Assembly (NCBI RefSeq): GCF_024171565.1
Contig: NZ_JALJZZ010000006.1
Span: 1 to 64,000, forward strand
Source: Okibacterium sp. HSC-33S16
GTDB lineage: Bacteria > Actinomycetota > Actinomycetes > Actinomycetales > Microbacteriaceae
Direction of reading: 5' to 3'
Length of the DNA: 64,000 nt
Shown here: in pieces, positions 27,125 to 36,002 of the stretch
Layout of the letters: the number at the start of each line of letters is the position of its first letter
How positions within the stretch are numbered: position 1 is the stretch's first letter
Notes under the pieces: model-generated
Told to the model about the DNA's origin: nothing
Database searches by the model: none
The model's input: only the letters and a program-made list of their open reading frames with translations
Program-made: the position numbers and the translations under genes

Positions 27125-28751
27125 CCGCCGTCCTCGGCGTCCTTCCCTGAGTGACCGACTCAGCCTCAAGCTGCTGAACACCAGGGTATTCGGGCACCGC
27201 ATCGCTGAACTGAACGCTGACGTTCGGCGCAGAACCGTTCCGAACCACTGGACGACTCTGGTCGGAGTCGTGACCATGGCCTGTGTCCTTGTCGTCACCG
27301 TGACGGGGCTCATTCTGATGTTTTTCTATACTCCGTCGAGCGATTCCACGCGGTACAGCGGCACCTACGCGGCGCTGCACGGTGCCGAGGTCTCCAAGGC
27401 ATTCGCATCCATGATGCGCATCACCTTCGAGGTTCCCGGCGGGCTTCTGTTGCGACAGCTCCACCACTGGTCCGCACTGATGCTCCCTGCCGCGGTCTTG
27501 CTGCAACTGATCGTTGCCTTTTTCACCGGCGCCTTTCGTCGGCCGCGACGAGGCATGTGGTTGTTGCTCTTCGGTATCTATGTCGTCAGCCTGGCGGGCG
27601 GTTGGAGCGGCTATGCCTTGCCGGACGACATGCTCTCGGGCACCGGGCTGCGAATCACCGAAGGCATTATTCTCTCGATTCCGCTTATCGGCACATGGCT
27701 GACGTACCTGTTCTTTGGTGGCTCCTTTCCGGGTGCTGTCATCGAAAATCTTTACCCGCTGCACGTCGTCGTCGTTCCGGCGACGCTTTTCGTCTTCCTC
27801 ATCCTTCGTGGGCTGGCCGGTTGGCGGCATAAACCAGCGCAGTTTCCAGGACGGGACCGCACCGACGAAACTATCGTGGGTTCTCCGCTGGTACCCGTCG
27901 TGGCAACCCGCGCAGCCGGGCTGTTCTTTCTCACCGCGGGAGTTCTCGTTCTCGTGTCAGCAACCGTGACGGTGAATCCGATCTGGCTCTATGGCCCAGC
28001 CTCTCCTGGAGATGCTTCCGCCGGAAGTCAGCCCGACTGGTACACCGGCTTCCTTGACGGTGCACTCCGTCTCGTGCCTCCGGGCTGGGAATTGCAGCTG
28101 TTTGATCGCACCTGGACTCTGGCGTTGCTTGTCCCGCTTGCTGTGGTGACGGTCTACCTCCTCGCCATGGCCGCCTATCCGTTTGTCGAAGAATGGATCA
28201 CCGGTGACCGGCGCGATCATCACCTGCTCGATCGCCCCCGCAATACCTCAATCCGAACGAGCATCGGCATCGCCGCAATGGTCTTCTACGCGGTGTTGTG
28301 GGTCGCGGCGAGCGCCGACCTCATCGCAACTCATTTCTCCATCGCACTCGAGCAGATCATCGGCGTCCTTCAGGTATCGCTTGTCCTGGGTCCGATGATC
28401 GGGTTCAGCCTCACCCGACGAATCTGTCTCGCTTTACAGAGGAAAGACAGTGAGGTGCTTGTGCACGGCTTCGAAACAGGGCGCGTCGTCCGACTCCCCG
28501 GTGGGGAATATGTGGAGGTCCACCGGAAGGTCGGCGACTCCGAGCACGCAAGACTTGCTCGGGCAGACGACTATCGGCCTCTCGAGCTTCGACCCAACGA
28601 ACGTGGACAGCTGCCACTGAGTCACAGGCTGAGGGCCGCGCTGTCTCAACTCTTCTTCGAAGACCGCATTCAGCCCGCAGTATTGGCGCACGAGGCACCC
28701 GGGAAATCTCAGGACGGTCCCGTCACAACGGATGAACGCGTCTTGTCCTAG
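27114..28751 (+). CDS. Orphan cytochrome b (QcrB-like) lacking one pair of heme ligands
   Basis: This 545-residue integral membrane protein is homologous to actinobacterial cytochrome bc1 subunit QcrB. It has about eight or nine membrane helices and the family blocks FFTGAFRRPR, GYALPDDMLSGTGLR, SFPGAVIENLYPLH and SAGSQPDWYTG. The first heme-ligand pair is kept (H117 in helix B, H217 in helix D). The second pair expected 14 and 15 residues later is Q131 and R232, so the bH-type heme is probably absent. No Rieske or cytochrome cc subunit gene adjoins it. Coupling to NDH-2 suggests a small membrane redox module. Physiological role is unknown. Confidence 0.85.
   Translation: MPADRRPRRPSLSDRLSLKLLNTRVFGHRIAELNADVRRRTVPNHWTTLVGVVTMACVLVVTVTGLILMFFYTPSSDSTRYSGTYAALHGAEVSKAFASMMRITFEVPGGLLLRQLHHWSALMLPAAVLLQLIVAFFTGAFRRPRRGMWLLLFGIYVVSLAGGWSGYALPDDMLSGTGLRITEGIILSIPLIGTWLTYLFFGGSFPGAVIENLYPLHVVVVPATLFVFLILRGLAGWRHKPAQFPGRDRTDETIVGSPLVPVVATRAAGLFFLTAGVLVLVSATVTVNPIWLYGPASPGDASAGSQPDWYTGFLDGALRLVPPGWELQLFDRTWTLALLVPLAVVTVYLLAMAAYPFVEEWITGDRRDHHLLDRPRNTSIRTSIGIAAMVFYAVLWVAASADLIATHFSIALEQIIGVLQVSLVLGPMIGFSLTRRICLALQRKDSEVLVHGFETGRVVRLPGGEYVEVHRKVGDSEHARLARADDYRPLELRPNERGQLPLSHRLRAALSQLFFEDRIQPAVLAHEAPGKSQDGPVTTDERVLS
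28721..28747 (+). promoter_or_regulatory. Putative ECF41-type promoter (site 7)
   Basis: CGTCACA, 16 bases, TGTC, lying in the last codons of the cytochrome b gene and ending 70 bases before the ATG of the downstream esterase. Confidence 0.62.
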
Positions 28752-28817
28752 CTGGTGGAAGCGCCCAACATCGGTCGCCTTCAACGCACACAAGCTCACT
28801 AGTGAAAGGGAAAGACT

Positions 28818-29777
28818 ATGAACTCCAACATTCTCGAGCCAGAGGCACAGGCTCTTGCTGACGCAACATCACAACCTCCATTTCTTTACGAACTCGGAGT
28901 TGACGGCGCTCGGAAGGTGCTCGACGATCTCCAGAAAGCGCCGGTAGCTCTTCTCGACGTCAACGAGGAATGGATCACGGTTCCCGCTGCCGTGGGCGAT
29001 GTCCGTGTCCGAATCGTCAAACCCCACGCAGCGGCGGAGATTCTTCCGACCATCCTCTACGTGCACGGCGGAGGGTGGGTTCTGGGCAACGCCGGTACCC
29101 ACGACCGCCTCGTTCGCGAGCTCGCCGTTGGAGCTGAAGCCGCTGTGGTGTTTGTTGAGTACGATCGTTCACCTGAATCCCGGTATCCGGTCGCGATTGA
29201 GCAGGCATATGCCACAGCCCAGTGGATCACTCGTGAGGGCGAATCCAAGGGCCTCGACGCAACCCGCCTCGCAGTTGCCGGTGACTCCGTCGGTGGCAAT
29301 ATGACGGCGGCACTCGCAATCCTTGCTCAGCAAAGGGGCGATGTTACGTTCATCCATCAGTCGATGTACTACCCGGTTACCGATGCTGGACAAGACACAG
29401 CCAGCTATCGGCAGTTCGCTGACGGGCCGTATCTGACTGCCAAAGCAATGGCCTGGTTCTGGGACAACTATCTGCCGGACGTGACGAGGCGCTCGGACAT
29501 CACGGCTTCACCGCTCCGTGCCACGGTCGACCAACTTTCCGGGCTACCGGAGGCTTTGCTTCTTGTCGATGAAAACGACGTCCTTCGAGACGAAGGCGAG
29601 GCATATGCGCGCAAGCTCACCGAGGCTGGAGTGCGAACAACCAGTGTTCGCTATAACGGCACCGTTCACGACTTCATGATGCTCAACCCGCTGCGGCCCA
29701 GCGCCGCGACCACCGCTGCGGTGGAGCTTGCGATCCACGCGCTGCGCAAGGCGTTCGGTCGGGTACTCGTCAGCTAA
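28818..29777 (+). CDS. Alpha/beta hydrolase, hormone-sensitive-lipase family
   Basis: This 319-residue esterase/lipase has the oxyanion motif HGGG at 83-86 and the nucleophile elbow GDSVGG at 155-160, with Ser157. GTVHDFMMLNPL carries the catalytic histidine near the C-terminus. The ATG follows AAAGGGAAAG. It is the last gene of the ECF41-linked island and converges, with an eight-base overlap, on the alpha-glucosidase. Likely hydrolyses short acyl esters. Confidence 0.9.
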   Translation: MNSNILEPEAQALADATSQPPFLYELGVDGARKVLDDLQKAPVALLDVNEEWITVPAAVGDVRVRIVKPHAAAEILPTILYVHGGGWVLGNAGTHDRLVRELAVGAEAAVVFVEYDRSPESRYPVAIEQAYATAQWITREGESKGLDATRLAVAGDSVGGNMTAALAILAQQRGDVTFIHQSMYYPVTDAGQDTASYRQFADGPYLTAKAMAWFWDNYLPDVTRRSDITASPLRATVDQLSGLPEALLLVDENDVLRDEGEAYARKLTEAGVRTTSVRYNGTVHDFMMLNPLRPSAATTAAVELAIHALRKAFGRVLVS

Positions 29778-31431
29778 GCGGAAGCGACGGGGCTCCCTGC
29801 TGGAGCCAGACGGTGGTCTCGGCCGGGAGCTCGCGGTGGCGGAGCCGGGTGCTCGAGAGCAACAGGGTTCCGGCCGGCAGGTCCGTCGGCTCCGAGCCGA
29901 AGTTCATCACGATCTCCCACCCGTTCGGTCGGCGAAAGTGAACCACCTGAGCAGGGGAGTCAATCCACTCGAGGGACTCGTCAGTCTGCAGCCGGCGGCG
30001 CAGGTCGAGCGCCCGCCGGTAGAGCGCGAGAGTCGAGTCGGGGTCGAGCTCCTGCACCGACACCGAGACCGAGGCGAACCAGTCGGGCTGGGGAAGATGC
30101 GCAGGCGCCGTTCCGAACCCAAACGAGGGCCGGTCGGGTGTCCACGGGAGGGGTACTCGGCACCCGTCTCGTCCGATCTCAACACCCGCGTTGCGGAAGA
30201 ACGCCGGGTCTTGCCTGCTCGCCGCCGGGATATCGGCAACCTCATGCAGCCCGAGTTCTTCACCCTGGTAGAGGTAGGCAGAACCCGGCAGCGCGAGCTC
30301 GAACAGGGTGGCCGCACGAGCCCGCCGCAGACCGCGCTCCCGGTCGAGGACGGGGGAGACGCCCCCGGTGAGCAGCCAGGCGTGGCCGTGTTTTTCCTTC
30401 GGGTTCGCGGGTTCGGGAAGGCCATACCGGGTGGCGTGCCGGACGACGTCGTGGTTGGAGAGCACCCAGGTTGTTGACGAGCCGGACACCGCGGCCAACG
30501 CAAGGTTGTCTTCGACGACGCGGCGGAAGGCATCCGCATTGAAGTTGGCCTCGAGAAGATCGAAGTTGAAGGCCTGGCCGAGGCTCTCGGGGCTCGCGTA
30601 GCGCGGAATGCGGTGTGACTCGACCCAGGCTTCGGCCACCGCAGTGCGCGGTGGCGAGTAGCTGTCGAAGACGGTACGCCACTCGGCGTAGATGTCGTGC
30701 ACTTCGTCGCGGTCCCAGAGCGGGTGACCGCCGTTGCTCTTTGGTGTCGCGTCGAGGTCGGCCTGGCTCGGCAGTGTCTCGTCAAGCTGCTTGGCGAGGC
30801 CGTGCGCCACGTCGATGCGGAAGCCGTCGACACCGCGGTCGGACCAGAACCGAAGGGTGGTGAGGAAGTCGTCGCGTACCTCGCGGTTGTCCCAGTTCAG
30901 GTCGGGCTGTTCGGTGGCGAAATAGTGCAGGTACCACTGGCCGTCACCGACCGGCTCCCACGCGGGGCCACCGAACGCGCTGGTCCAGTCGGCGGGCGGC
31001 AGCGCTTTGTTCGGCCCGAGCCCGTCGCGGAAGATGTAGCGCTGTCGGGCGGGGGACCCTGGGGGAGATGCGAGGGCTTCGACGAACCACTCGTGCCGGT
31101 TCGAGCTGTGGTTGGGCACAATGTCAACGATGAGCCGGATGCCGGCCGCGTGCAGGCCGGCCACGAGGTCGTCGAAATCGGCCAGGGTGCCGAGCCGCGG
31201 GTCGACGTCGCGGTAGTCGTCGACGTCGTATCCGCCGTCCGCGAGGGCTGACGGGTAGAACGGGCTCAGCCAGACCGCGTCGATGCCCAGCGTTCGCAGG
31301 TAAGGAATGCGAGAACGGATGCCTGGAAGGTCGCCAAGCCCATCACCGTTGGCATCTGCAAAGCTGCGTGGATAGATCTGATAGACGGCCGCTTGACGCC
31401 ACCACGTGGCATCCGTTTCGCTGATCGACAT
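29770..31431 (-). CDS. Glycoside hydrolase family 13 alpha-glucosidase
   Basis: This enzyme is 553 residues from the ATG at 31431 and is a GH13 oligo-1,6-/alpha-glucosidase. Conserved regions are DIVPNHSS, GFRIDVAHGLAK with the nucleophile aspartate, EAWVES with the acid/base glutamate, and LSNHDVVRH. It lacks a signal peptide and should act in the cytoplasm on imported oligosaccharides. The ATG follows an AAGGG site and begins next to the permease stop; an earlier in-frame ATG would overlap the permease. It is the last gene of the ABC-importer operon. Confidence 0.92.
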   Translation of the reverse strand: MSISETDATWWRQAAVYQIYPRSFADANGDGLGDLPGIRSRIPYLRTLGIDAVWLSPFYPSALADGGYDVDDYRDVDPRLGTLADFDDLVAGLHAAGIRLIVDIVPNHSSNRHEWFVEALASPPGSPARQRYIFRDGLGPNKALPPADWTSAFGGPAWEPVGDGQWYLHYFATEQPDLNWDNREVRDDFLTTLRFWSDRGVDGFRIDVAHGLAKQLDETLPSQADLDATPKSNGGHPLWDRDEVHDIYAEWRTVFDSYSPPRTAVAEAWVESHRIPRYASPESLGQAFNFDLLEANFNADAFRRVVEDNLALAAVSGSSTTWVLSNHDVVRHATRYGLPEPANPKEKHGHAWLLTGGVSPVLDRERGLRRARAATLFELALPGSAYLYQGEELGLHEVADIPAASRQDPAFFRNAGVEIGRDGCRVPLPWTPDRPSFGFGTAPAHLPQPDWFASVSVSVQELDPDSTLALYRRALDLRRRLQTDESLEWIDSPAQVVHFRRPNGWEIVMNFGSEPTDLPAGTLLLSSTRLRHRELPAETTVWLQQGAPSLPLS

Positions 31432-31432
31432 C

Positions 31433-32350
31433 TCAGCCCTTGACCGCACCTTGCGTGACGCCTTCCATCACCCAACGCTGGGTGAAGAGGTAGACGATGA
31501 TGGCCGGGGCCATGGCCATGAGGTACGAGGCAAAGGAGACGTTGTAGTTAGTGCTGAATTGGGTTTGGAAGATGTTCTGCACCACGGGGATCGTTTGCTG
31601 GGAGGCGTCGGCGATGATCAGCGAGGGCATCATGAAGTCGTTCCAGGAGGCGAGGAACGCGAAGATCGCCACCGTCGCGCTCATCGGTGCGAGCAGCGGG
31701 AAGATCAGTTGCCAGAAGGTTTGCCAGGTGGTGGCGCCGTCGATGCGGGCACTCTCTTCAAGTTCGAGGGGAATCGAGCGGAGGAACGCGGTGAACAGCA
31801 GGATGCTGAAGGAGAGCTGGAACATGATGTGCAGGATTGTCACGCCGACCGGGTTCGCGAGGCCGACGAGGCCGGTGAGCTGGATCTGCGGGAGGGCGAC
31901 GACCGGGAACGGCAGGAACATGGCGGCGAGCAGGTAGAAGAACGAGTAGCGGAAGAGTCGGTGTTCCCAGTTGCGCACGATGGCGTAGGAGGCGAGGGCG
32001 GCGAGGAGCACGGTGCCGACGACGGTGCCCAGGGTGACGAGGGTGGTGATGGTGAAGGAGACCGGGAAGTTGGTGAGGTTCCAGGCCTCGGCGAAGCCGG
32101 AGACGTCAATCGGCGCAGGGAGGGAGAAGGCGTTGCCGTCGACCGCCTGCGCGGTGCTCTTGAGCGACATCGAGATGGTGACGTAGAGCGGCAGCAGCAC
32201 GGTCAGCGCGCAGAGGAACAGGATGACCATGACCGACCAGTTGGTGGTTTCCTGGCCGACCTTGCCGCGACGGCGTCGGCCCGAGGACTTCGAACCGTCG
32301 GCGGAGGCGGCCACGGCCGGAGCAAGAGGCCGCGAAAGTTCTTGCGTCAT
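31433..32350 (-). CDS. Carbohydrate ABC transporter permease, MalG type
   Basis: This 305-residue permease has six predicted membrane helices. The cytoplasmic EAA loop is ELEESARIDGATTWQTFWQL, which contacts the ATPase. The ATG at 32350 overlaps the stop of the first permease gene. With the binding protein and first permease it forms a CUT1-type importer, probably for an alpha-glucoside given the adjacent GH13 enzyme. No ATPase gene is in the cluster; such systems often share an MsiK-type ATPase elsewhere. Confidence 0.92.
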   Translation of the reverse strand: MTQELSRPLAPAVAASADGSKSSGRRRRGKVGQETTNWSVMVILFLCALTVLLPLYVTISMSLKSTAQAVDGNAFSLPAPIDVSGFAEAWNLTNFPVSFTITTLVTLGTVVGTVLLAALASYAIVRNWEHRLFRYSFFYLLAAMFLPFPVVALPQIQLTGLVGLANPVGVTILHIMFQLSFSILLFTAFLRSIPLELEESARIDGATTWQTFWQLIFPLLAPMSATVAIFAFLASWNDFMMPSLIIADASQQTIPVVQNIFQTQFSTNYNVSFASYLMAMAPAIIVYLFTQRWVMEGVTQGAVKG

Positions 32351-33312
32351 GAGAGGGCCGCCTTTCCGCGGGTGAGCCGGAGCTGGAGGATCGAGATCAG
32401 GACCGCGATGATGAAGAAGAGCGTGGCGTTGGCCATCTGGTAGGCGTAGTCGCCACCGGTGAATCCGGTGAAGATGGTCATCGCGATGCTGCGGGTGGCG
32501 GTGCCTGGCCCGCCGTTGGTCAGACCGACGATGATGTCGTAGGCGCCCAGGTAGTTCTTGAAGCCGAGGATGACGTTGATGACGACGTAGCCGGCGACCA
32601 GCGGCAGGGTGACCGAGCGGAGGCGAACCCAGGCGTTGGCGCCGTCGATGTCGGCCGCTTCGTACACTTCGCCGGGGATCGACAGCAGCCCGGCGATGTA
32701 GATCAGCAGGGTACTGGGAATCGACTGCCACGCGGTGACGATGACCACGCCGATCCACGCGGTGCTCTCGTTCGTGAGGATCGACTCCTGGAGCCAGCTA
32801 ATTCCGGTTGCGGCGCCGAAGGCCGGGAGCGAGTTCGAGAACAGGAACTTGAACACGAAGGCGATCACAATGCCGGAGATGACCATGGGAATGACAAAGA
32901 TCGCGCGTAGGGGAGTCTTCAACCGGATGCGTGAGGTGAGCGCAACGGCGAGGAGGAACGCGATCACGTTCACGAGGATGACCGTGACGAAGGCGAACCC
33001 GAAGGTGAAGAGGTAGCTGGAGAGCACGGCCGGGTCGGAGAACACCGCAATGTAGTTGGTGAAGCCGACGAGCTGCCAGTCACCGAAGCCGATGAAGTTG
33101 GTGAAACTGTAGAAGATGCCGAGGACCGCCGGAAGCGTGATCGCCAGGGTGAAGAGCACCAGTGTCGGTAGGAGGAAGAGGTAGTAGACCGGGTCGACCT
33201 TGGGTTTGCCTCGGCGGGAACGCAAACCGGCGATGTGGGCGGCGCGCCCGCGCTCAGCGTCGGAGACGAGGGAGCCGGCTGTCGCCGATGCCGGAGTGAT
33301 GGGAGTACTCAT
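32347..33312 (-). CDS. Carbohydrate ABC transporter permease, MalF type
   Basis: This 321-residue permease has a charged N-terminus, a first helix near VDPYYLFLLPTLVLF-like residues 39-60 and five further membrane segments. The EAA loop is IPGEVYEAADIDGANAWVRL. It lies between the substrate-binding lipoprotein gene and the MalG-type gene, with a start-stop overlap with the latter. Confidence 0.92.
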   Translation of the reverse strand: MSTPITPASATAGSLVSDAERGRAAHIAGLRSRRGKPKVDPVYYLFLLPTLVLFTLAITLPAVLGIFYSFTNFIGFGDWQLVGFTNYIAVFSDPAVLSSYLFTFGFAFVTVILVNVIAFLLAVALTSRIRLKTPLRAIFVIPMVISGIVIAFVFKFLFSNSLPAFGAATGISWLQESILTNESTAWIGVVIVTAWQSIPSTLLIYIAGLLSIPGEVYEAADIDGANAWVRLRSVTLPLVAGYVVINVILGFKNYLGAYDIIVGLTNGGPGTATRSIAMTIFTGFTGGDYAYQMANATLFFIIAVLISILQLRLTRGKAALS

Positions 33313-33332
33313 GATGTTTCCCTCCTGGTGCT

Positions 33333-34598
33333 TCAGTCGCGCAGGGCGAGTCGTGCCCAGTCGGCGTCGAGCCGGCGCAGTGTCGCGTCGACGTCGCCAC
33401 CCGTCGCCATGGTCTGCACATAGTTGGCGGTCGGGATGCTCAGGTGCACGCGTTGTGACGCACCCTGGTAGAACTTGCCTTCGTCGTAGAACTTCTGCAT
33501 ACCGAGGATGCGTTCGTCGGTCACCGGCGCCGCGTCGGTGGTGGTGCCGAAACCGAGGAAGCTGGCGTTGTACTCGTCCATGATCTCCGGCTGCATGAGG
33601 AACGAGACGAACTTGCGCGCCGCCTCCTTACTATTGCCAATCTCGGGGATCCAGAGAGCGAGGTCGAGGTTCACCCGCACCTTGAGGTCCTCGGGGTCGT
33701 TCGACGCGGGCAGCGGGAACGTGCCGAGCCGCAGGTCCTTGTTTGTCTTGGCGATTTCGCCGAGTGCCCACGGCCCCTGCATGAGCATCGCGGCCTGGCC
33801 CTTGGCGAACGCCACGTTGCCGTCGCCGTAGCTGCGACTCTCGGCGTCATCGTTCGAGTACCCGGCGAGCTGAACCATCTTCTCGACCGGTTCCTTGAGG
33901 GTCTTCTCGAACGAGACCGGTGAGTCCGGGCCCACCTCGGTGCCGAGCTCGTTCATTTGTTCGTAGAAGTCGGCGACATCGACCGATCCGCCCACCGTGT
34001 AGTCGAACAGCCCCTGTGCGACGGTCCACGGTTCCGAGAACGTGCTGTAGATCGGCGTGATCCCGGCGTCGAGGAGCGTGTCGCAGACATCGATCAGTTC
34101 GTCCCACGTTGTGGGAATCTCGAGGCCGTTCTCTTCGAAAATCTGAACGTTATAAATGACGGATGCCGCGGCAATCGAATACGGCAGCACGCTGGTGCGT
34201 CCCGGGTAGGTCGAATACTGATCGACGAGATCCTGCACCTCGGGTCGAATCCGGTCTGCTTCCGGCATATCGGAGAGATCGGAGAGGGCGCCGCGTTCCA
34301 TGAACCGTGACATCTCCATGTTGTAGTTGAGGAGCCCGACGTCCGGCGGGTTCCCGCGGAGGAATCCGGCGGAGAGGTTCGACGCGGTGTCGAGGGTGAC
34401 GTGGACATCCGACTGCTCGCTGTTGAACTCCGTGGCGAGGTTCCGGAAGAAGCCGATTGCCTCGGGCTTGCTCATGTGGAAGGTGATTTCCTCGGGCCCG
34501 CTGCCGGAGTTCGCGCAGCCGGTGAGCGACACGGTTGCAGCAGTGAGGACCGCTACAGCGAGTCCCAGTCGATTGCTGATGGATGTGCTGCGTTTCAC
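33333..34598 (-). CDS. Carbohydrate ABC transporter substrate-binding lipoprotein
   Basis: This 421-residue extracytoplasmic binding protein starts with a basic n-region and a hydrophobic stretch ending in the lipobox LTGC, so it should be lipid-anchored. The remainder is an SBP family 1 fold, including KGQAAMLMQGPWALGEI. The GTG at 34598 follows GGGAGA at good spacing and gives a normal signal peptide; an open frame 17 codons upstream does not. It heads the importer operon and is divergent from the ROK regulator. Confidence 0.92.
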   Translation of the reverse strand: MKRSTSISNRLGLAVAVLTAATVSLTGCANSGSGPEEITFHMSKPEAIGFFRNLATEFNSEQSDVHVTLDTASNLSAGFLRGNPPDVGLLNYNMEMSRFMERGALSDLSDMPEADRIRPEVQDLVDQYSTYPGRTSVLPYSIAAASVIYNVQIFEENGLEIPTTWDELIDVCDTLLDAGITPIYSTFSEPWTVAQGLFDYTVGGSVDVADFYEQMNELGTEVGPDSPVSFEKTLKEPVEKMVQLAGYSNDDAESRSYGDGNVAFAKGQAAMLMQGPWALGEIAKTNKDLRLGTFPLPASNDPEDLKVRVNLDLALWIPEIGNSKEAARKFVSFLMQPEIMDEYNASFLGFGTTTDAAPVTDERILGMQKFYDEGKFYQGASQRVHLSIPTANYVQTMATGGDVDATLRRLDADWARLALRD

Positions 34599-34676
34599 GA
34601 CACTGTCTCCCTTGACGAATGTGTGGGTGGCGCTTTTGGGGGATATCACTTCGACGTCGCTTGCGAGAATATTAAA

Positions 34677-34706
34677 TTTAGGACGTATATCTATTGGTGT
34701 CGTAAA
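34677..34706. promoter_or_regulatory. Candidate ROK operator (inverted repeat)
   Basis: TTTAGGAC and GTCGTAAA form an imperfect inverted repeat (one mismatch) around an AT-rich centre, in the divergent gap between the importer operon and the ROK gene. The place and AT-richness fit an operator, but binding is inferred. Confidence 0.4.
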
Positions 34707-34738
34707 TGATGCGCCCTCAGATTTGAAAGGTCAAGACC

Positions 34739-35992
34739 TTGAGACCGAGCGTGACCGTGTCGTCACCTCAGGGAATCCGCATGCAAAATGCGCGCGGAGT
34801 CCTCGAGCATGCGTGGCAAACGGAGGTTTTTACAGCGACGGATGCCATGGCATCCGTTGGTCTGACCCGTGCGACGATCATCGGGATCTGTGATGACCTC
34901 GTCGCGGGAGGCTGGCTGGAGGAACGAGAACTCGACGAGACGGCGCGGAAGGGCAGACCGGCTCGACGCTATGCCCTGCGGGAGCGAGCAGGATTCGTGG
35001 CGGGAATCGACGCGGGCACCGACCACATCGGTGCACGGGTTGCCGACCTTCGGGGTCGGGTGATCGGCAGCGCGGACGTGAGGACTCCGGCGCGCTCGAC
35101 GCTGGGTAGTTGGAACGCAGCCGATGGGGGCGAGCGCCGTCGACTGACGCACGAGGTTGTCGAGCGTGCGCTGTCGGCTGCGGGAGTGAATCGGTCGATG
35201 CTCCTCGCTGTGACGCTGGGCGTCCCCGCGCCGGTGGACGCGGCGGGCTTGTCGCCGGAAGGAAAAAACGGTTTCTGGGCGGCCATGAACCCGAACTTCG
35301 GCGCTGCTTTCGCGGACGCGGCTCCGATCGTCACGGTGGAGAACGACGCCAACCTCGTGGCGATCGCCGAGCGGGCCTCGGTGCACGGCCAGGGCCGTGA
35401 TGTCAGCTCGTACATCGCGATGCTCGTGGGGGAGGGCATCGGGTCGGGGCTCATGATCGACGGGCATCTCGTGCGTGGTCGCCGCGGTGGTGCCGGTGAG
35501 ATGCGTTTCCTCGACTACGTCGATGGAGTGGGCACGGCGAATGGGCTCGCCCTGCAGGCACGGCGGTGGGCGGAGGACGCGATCCGCTCAGGCGAGGCCG
35601 GTATCGAGTCGCCACTCGGACGGCTGGATCTCGCCACCCTGACCGAGCACGATGTGGCTCGGGCCGCCGAGTCCGGGGATACCGTCGCCCAACGTATTCT
35701 CGACCGCTTGGCCGAGCGCCTCGCACGCATCTGCATTGTGCTCGGTGACGTGCTCGATGTTGATCGAGTGGTCGTCGGGGGAGCGATGGTGGACTCCTTG
35801 CCCATGGTCATCGGTGATGCTGCTCGGCTCGTCGCCGAGAGCGGTGACCCGACCGCTCCCGATCTGAGGGCGTCGGCGCTGGGCGCAGAGGCGGTCGCGA
35901 CCGGGGCGATCGAGCACGCACTCTCACTCGTGCGTGAGCGGGCATTGGAGCTGCGCCCCGCCGCCCGCCCACTCGCGAATCCGGTCCTCTGA
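34739..35992 (+). CDS. ROK family transcriptional regulator
   Basis: This 417-residue protein has an N-terminal winged helix-turn-helix (about 15-75, TATDAMASVGLTRATIIG) and a C-terminal ROK sugar-kinase-like fold (GIDAGTDHIGARVADLRG). The usual ROK zinc motif with CxCGxxGC cysteines is absent after GGAGEM, so it may respond to ligand without a structural zinc. The start is a TTG at 34739; an ATG at 34781 is a shorter alternative. Being divergent from the importer genes, it most likely represses them until a sugar is present. Confidence 0.88.
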   Translation: MRPSVTVSSPQGIRMQNARGVLEHAWQTEVFTATDAMASVGLTRATIIGICDDLVAGGWLEERELDETARKGRPARRYALRERAGFVAGIDAGTDHIGARVADLRGRVIGSADVRTPARSTLGSWNAADGGERRRLTHEVVERALSAAGVNRSMLLAVTLGVPAPVDAAGLSPEGKNGFWAAMNPNFGAAFADAAPIVTVENDANLVAIAERASVHGQGRDVSSYIAMLVGEGIGSGLMIDGHLVRGRRGGAGEMRFLDYVDGVGTANGLALQARRWAEDAIRSGEAGIESPLGRLDLATLTEHDVARAAESGDTVAQRILDRLAERLARICIVLGDVLDVDRVVVGGAMVDSLPMVIGDAARLVAESGDPTAPDLRASALGAEAVATGAIEHALSLVRERALELRPAARPLANPVL

Positions 35993-36002
35993 AGCCGACG
36001 AG

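Noticed and set aside
34839-34858. Perfect 20-base palindrome as an operator of the ROK gene
   Set aside because: It is inside the coding region and consists of two copies of the octamer that recurs across the core region, so the octamer explanation is preferred.
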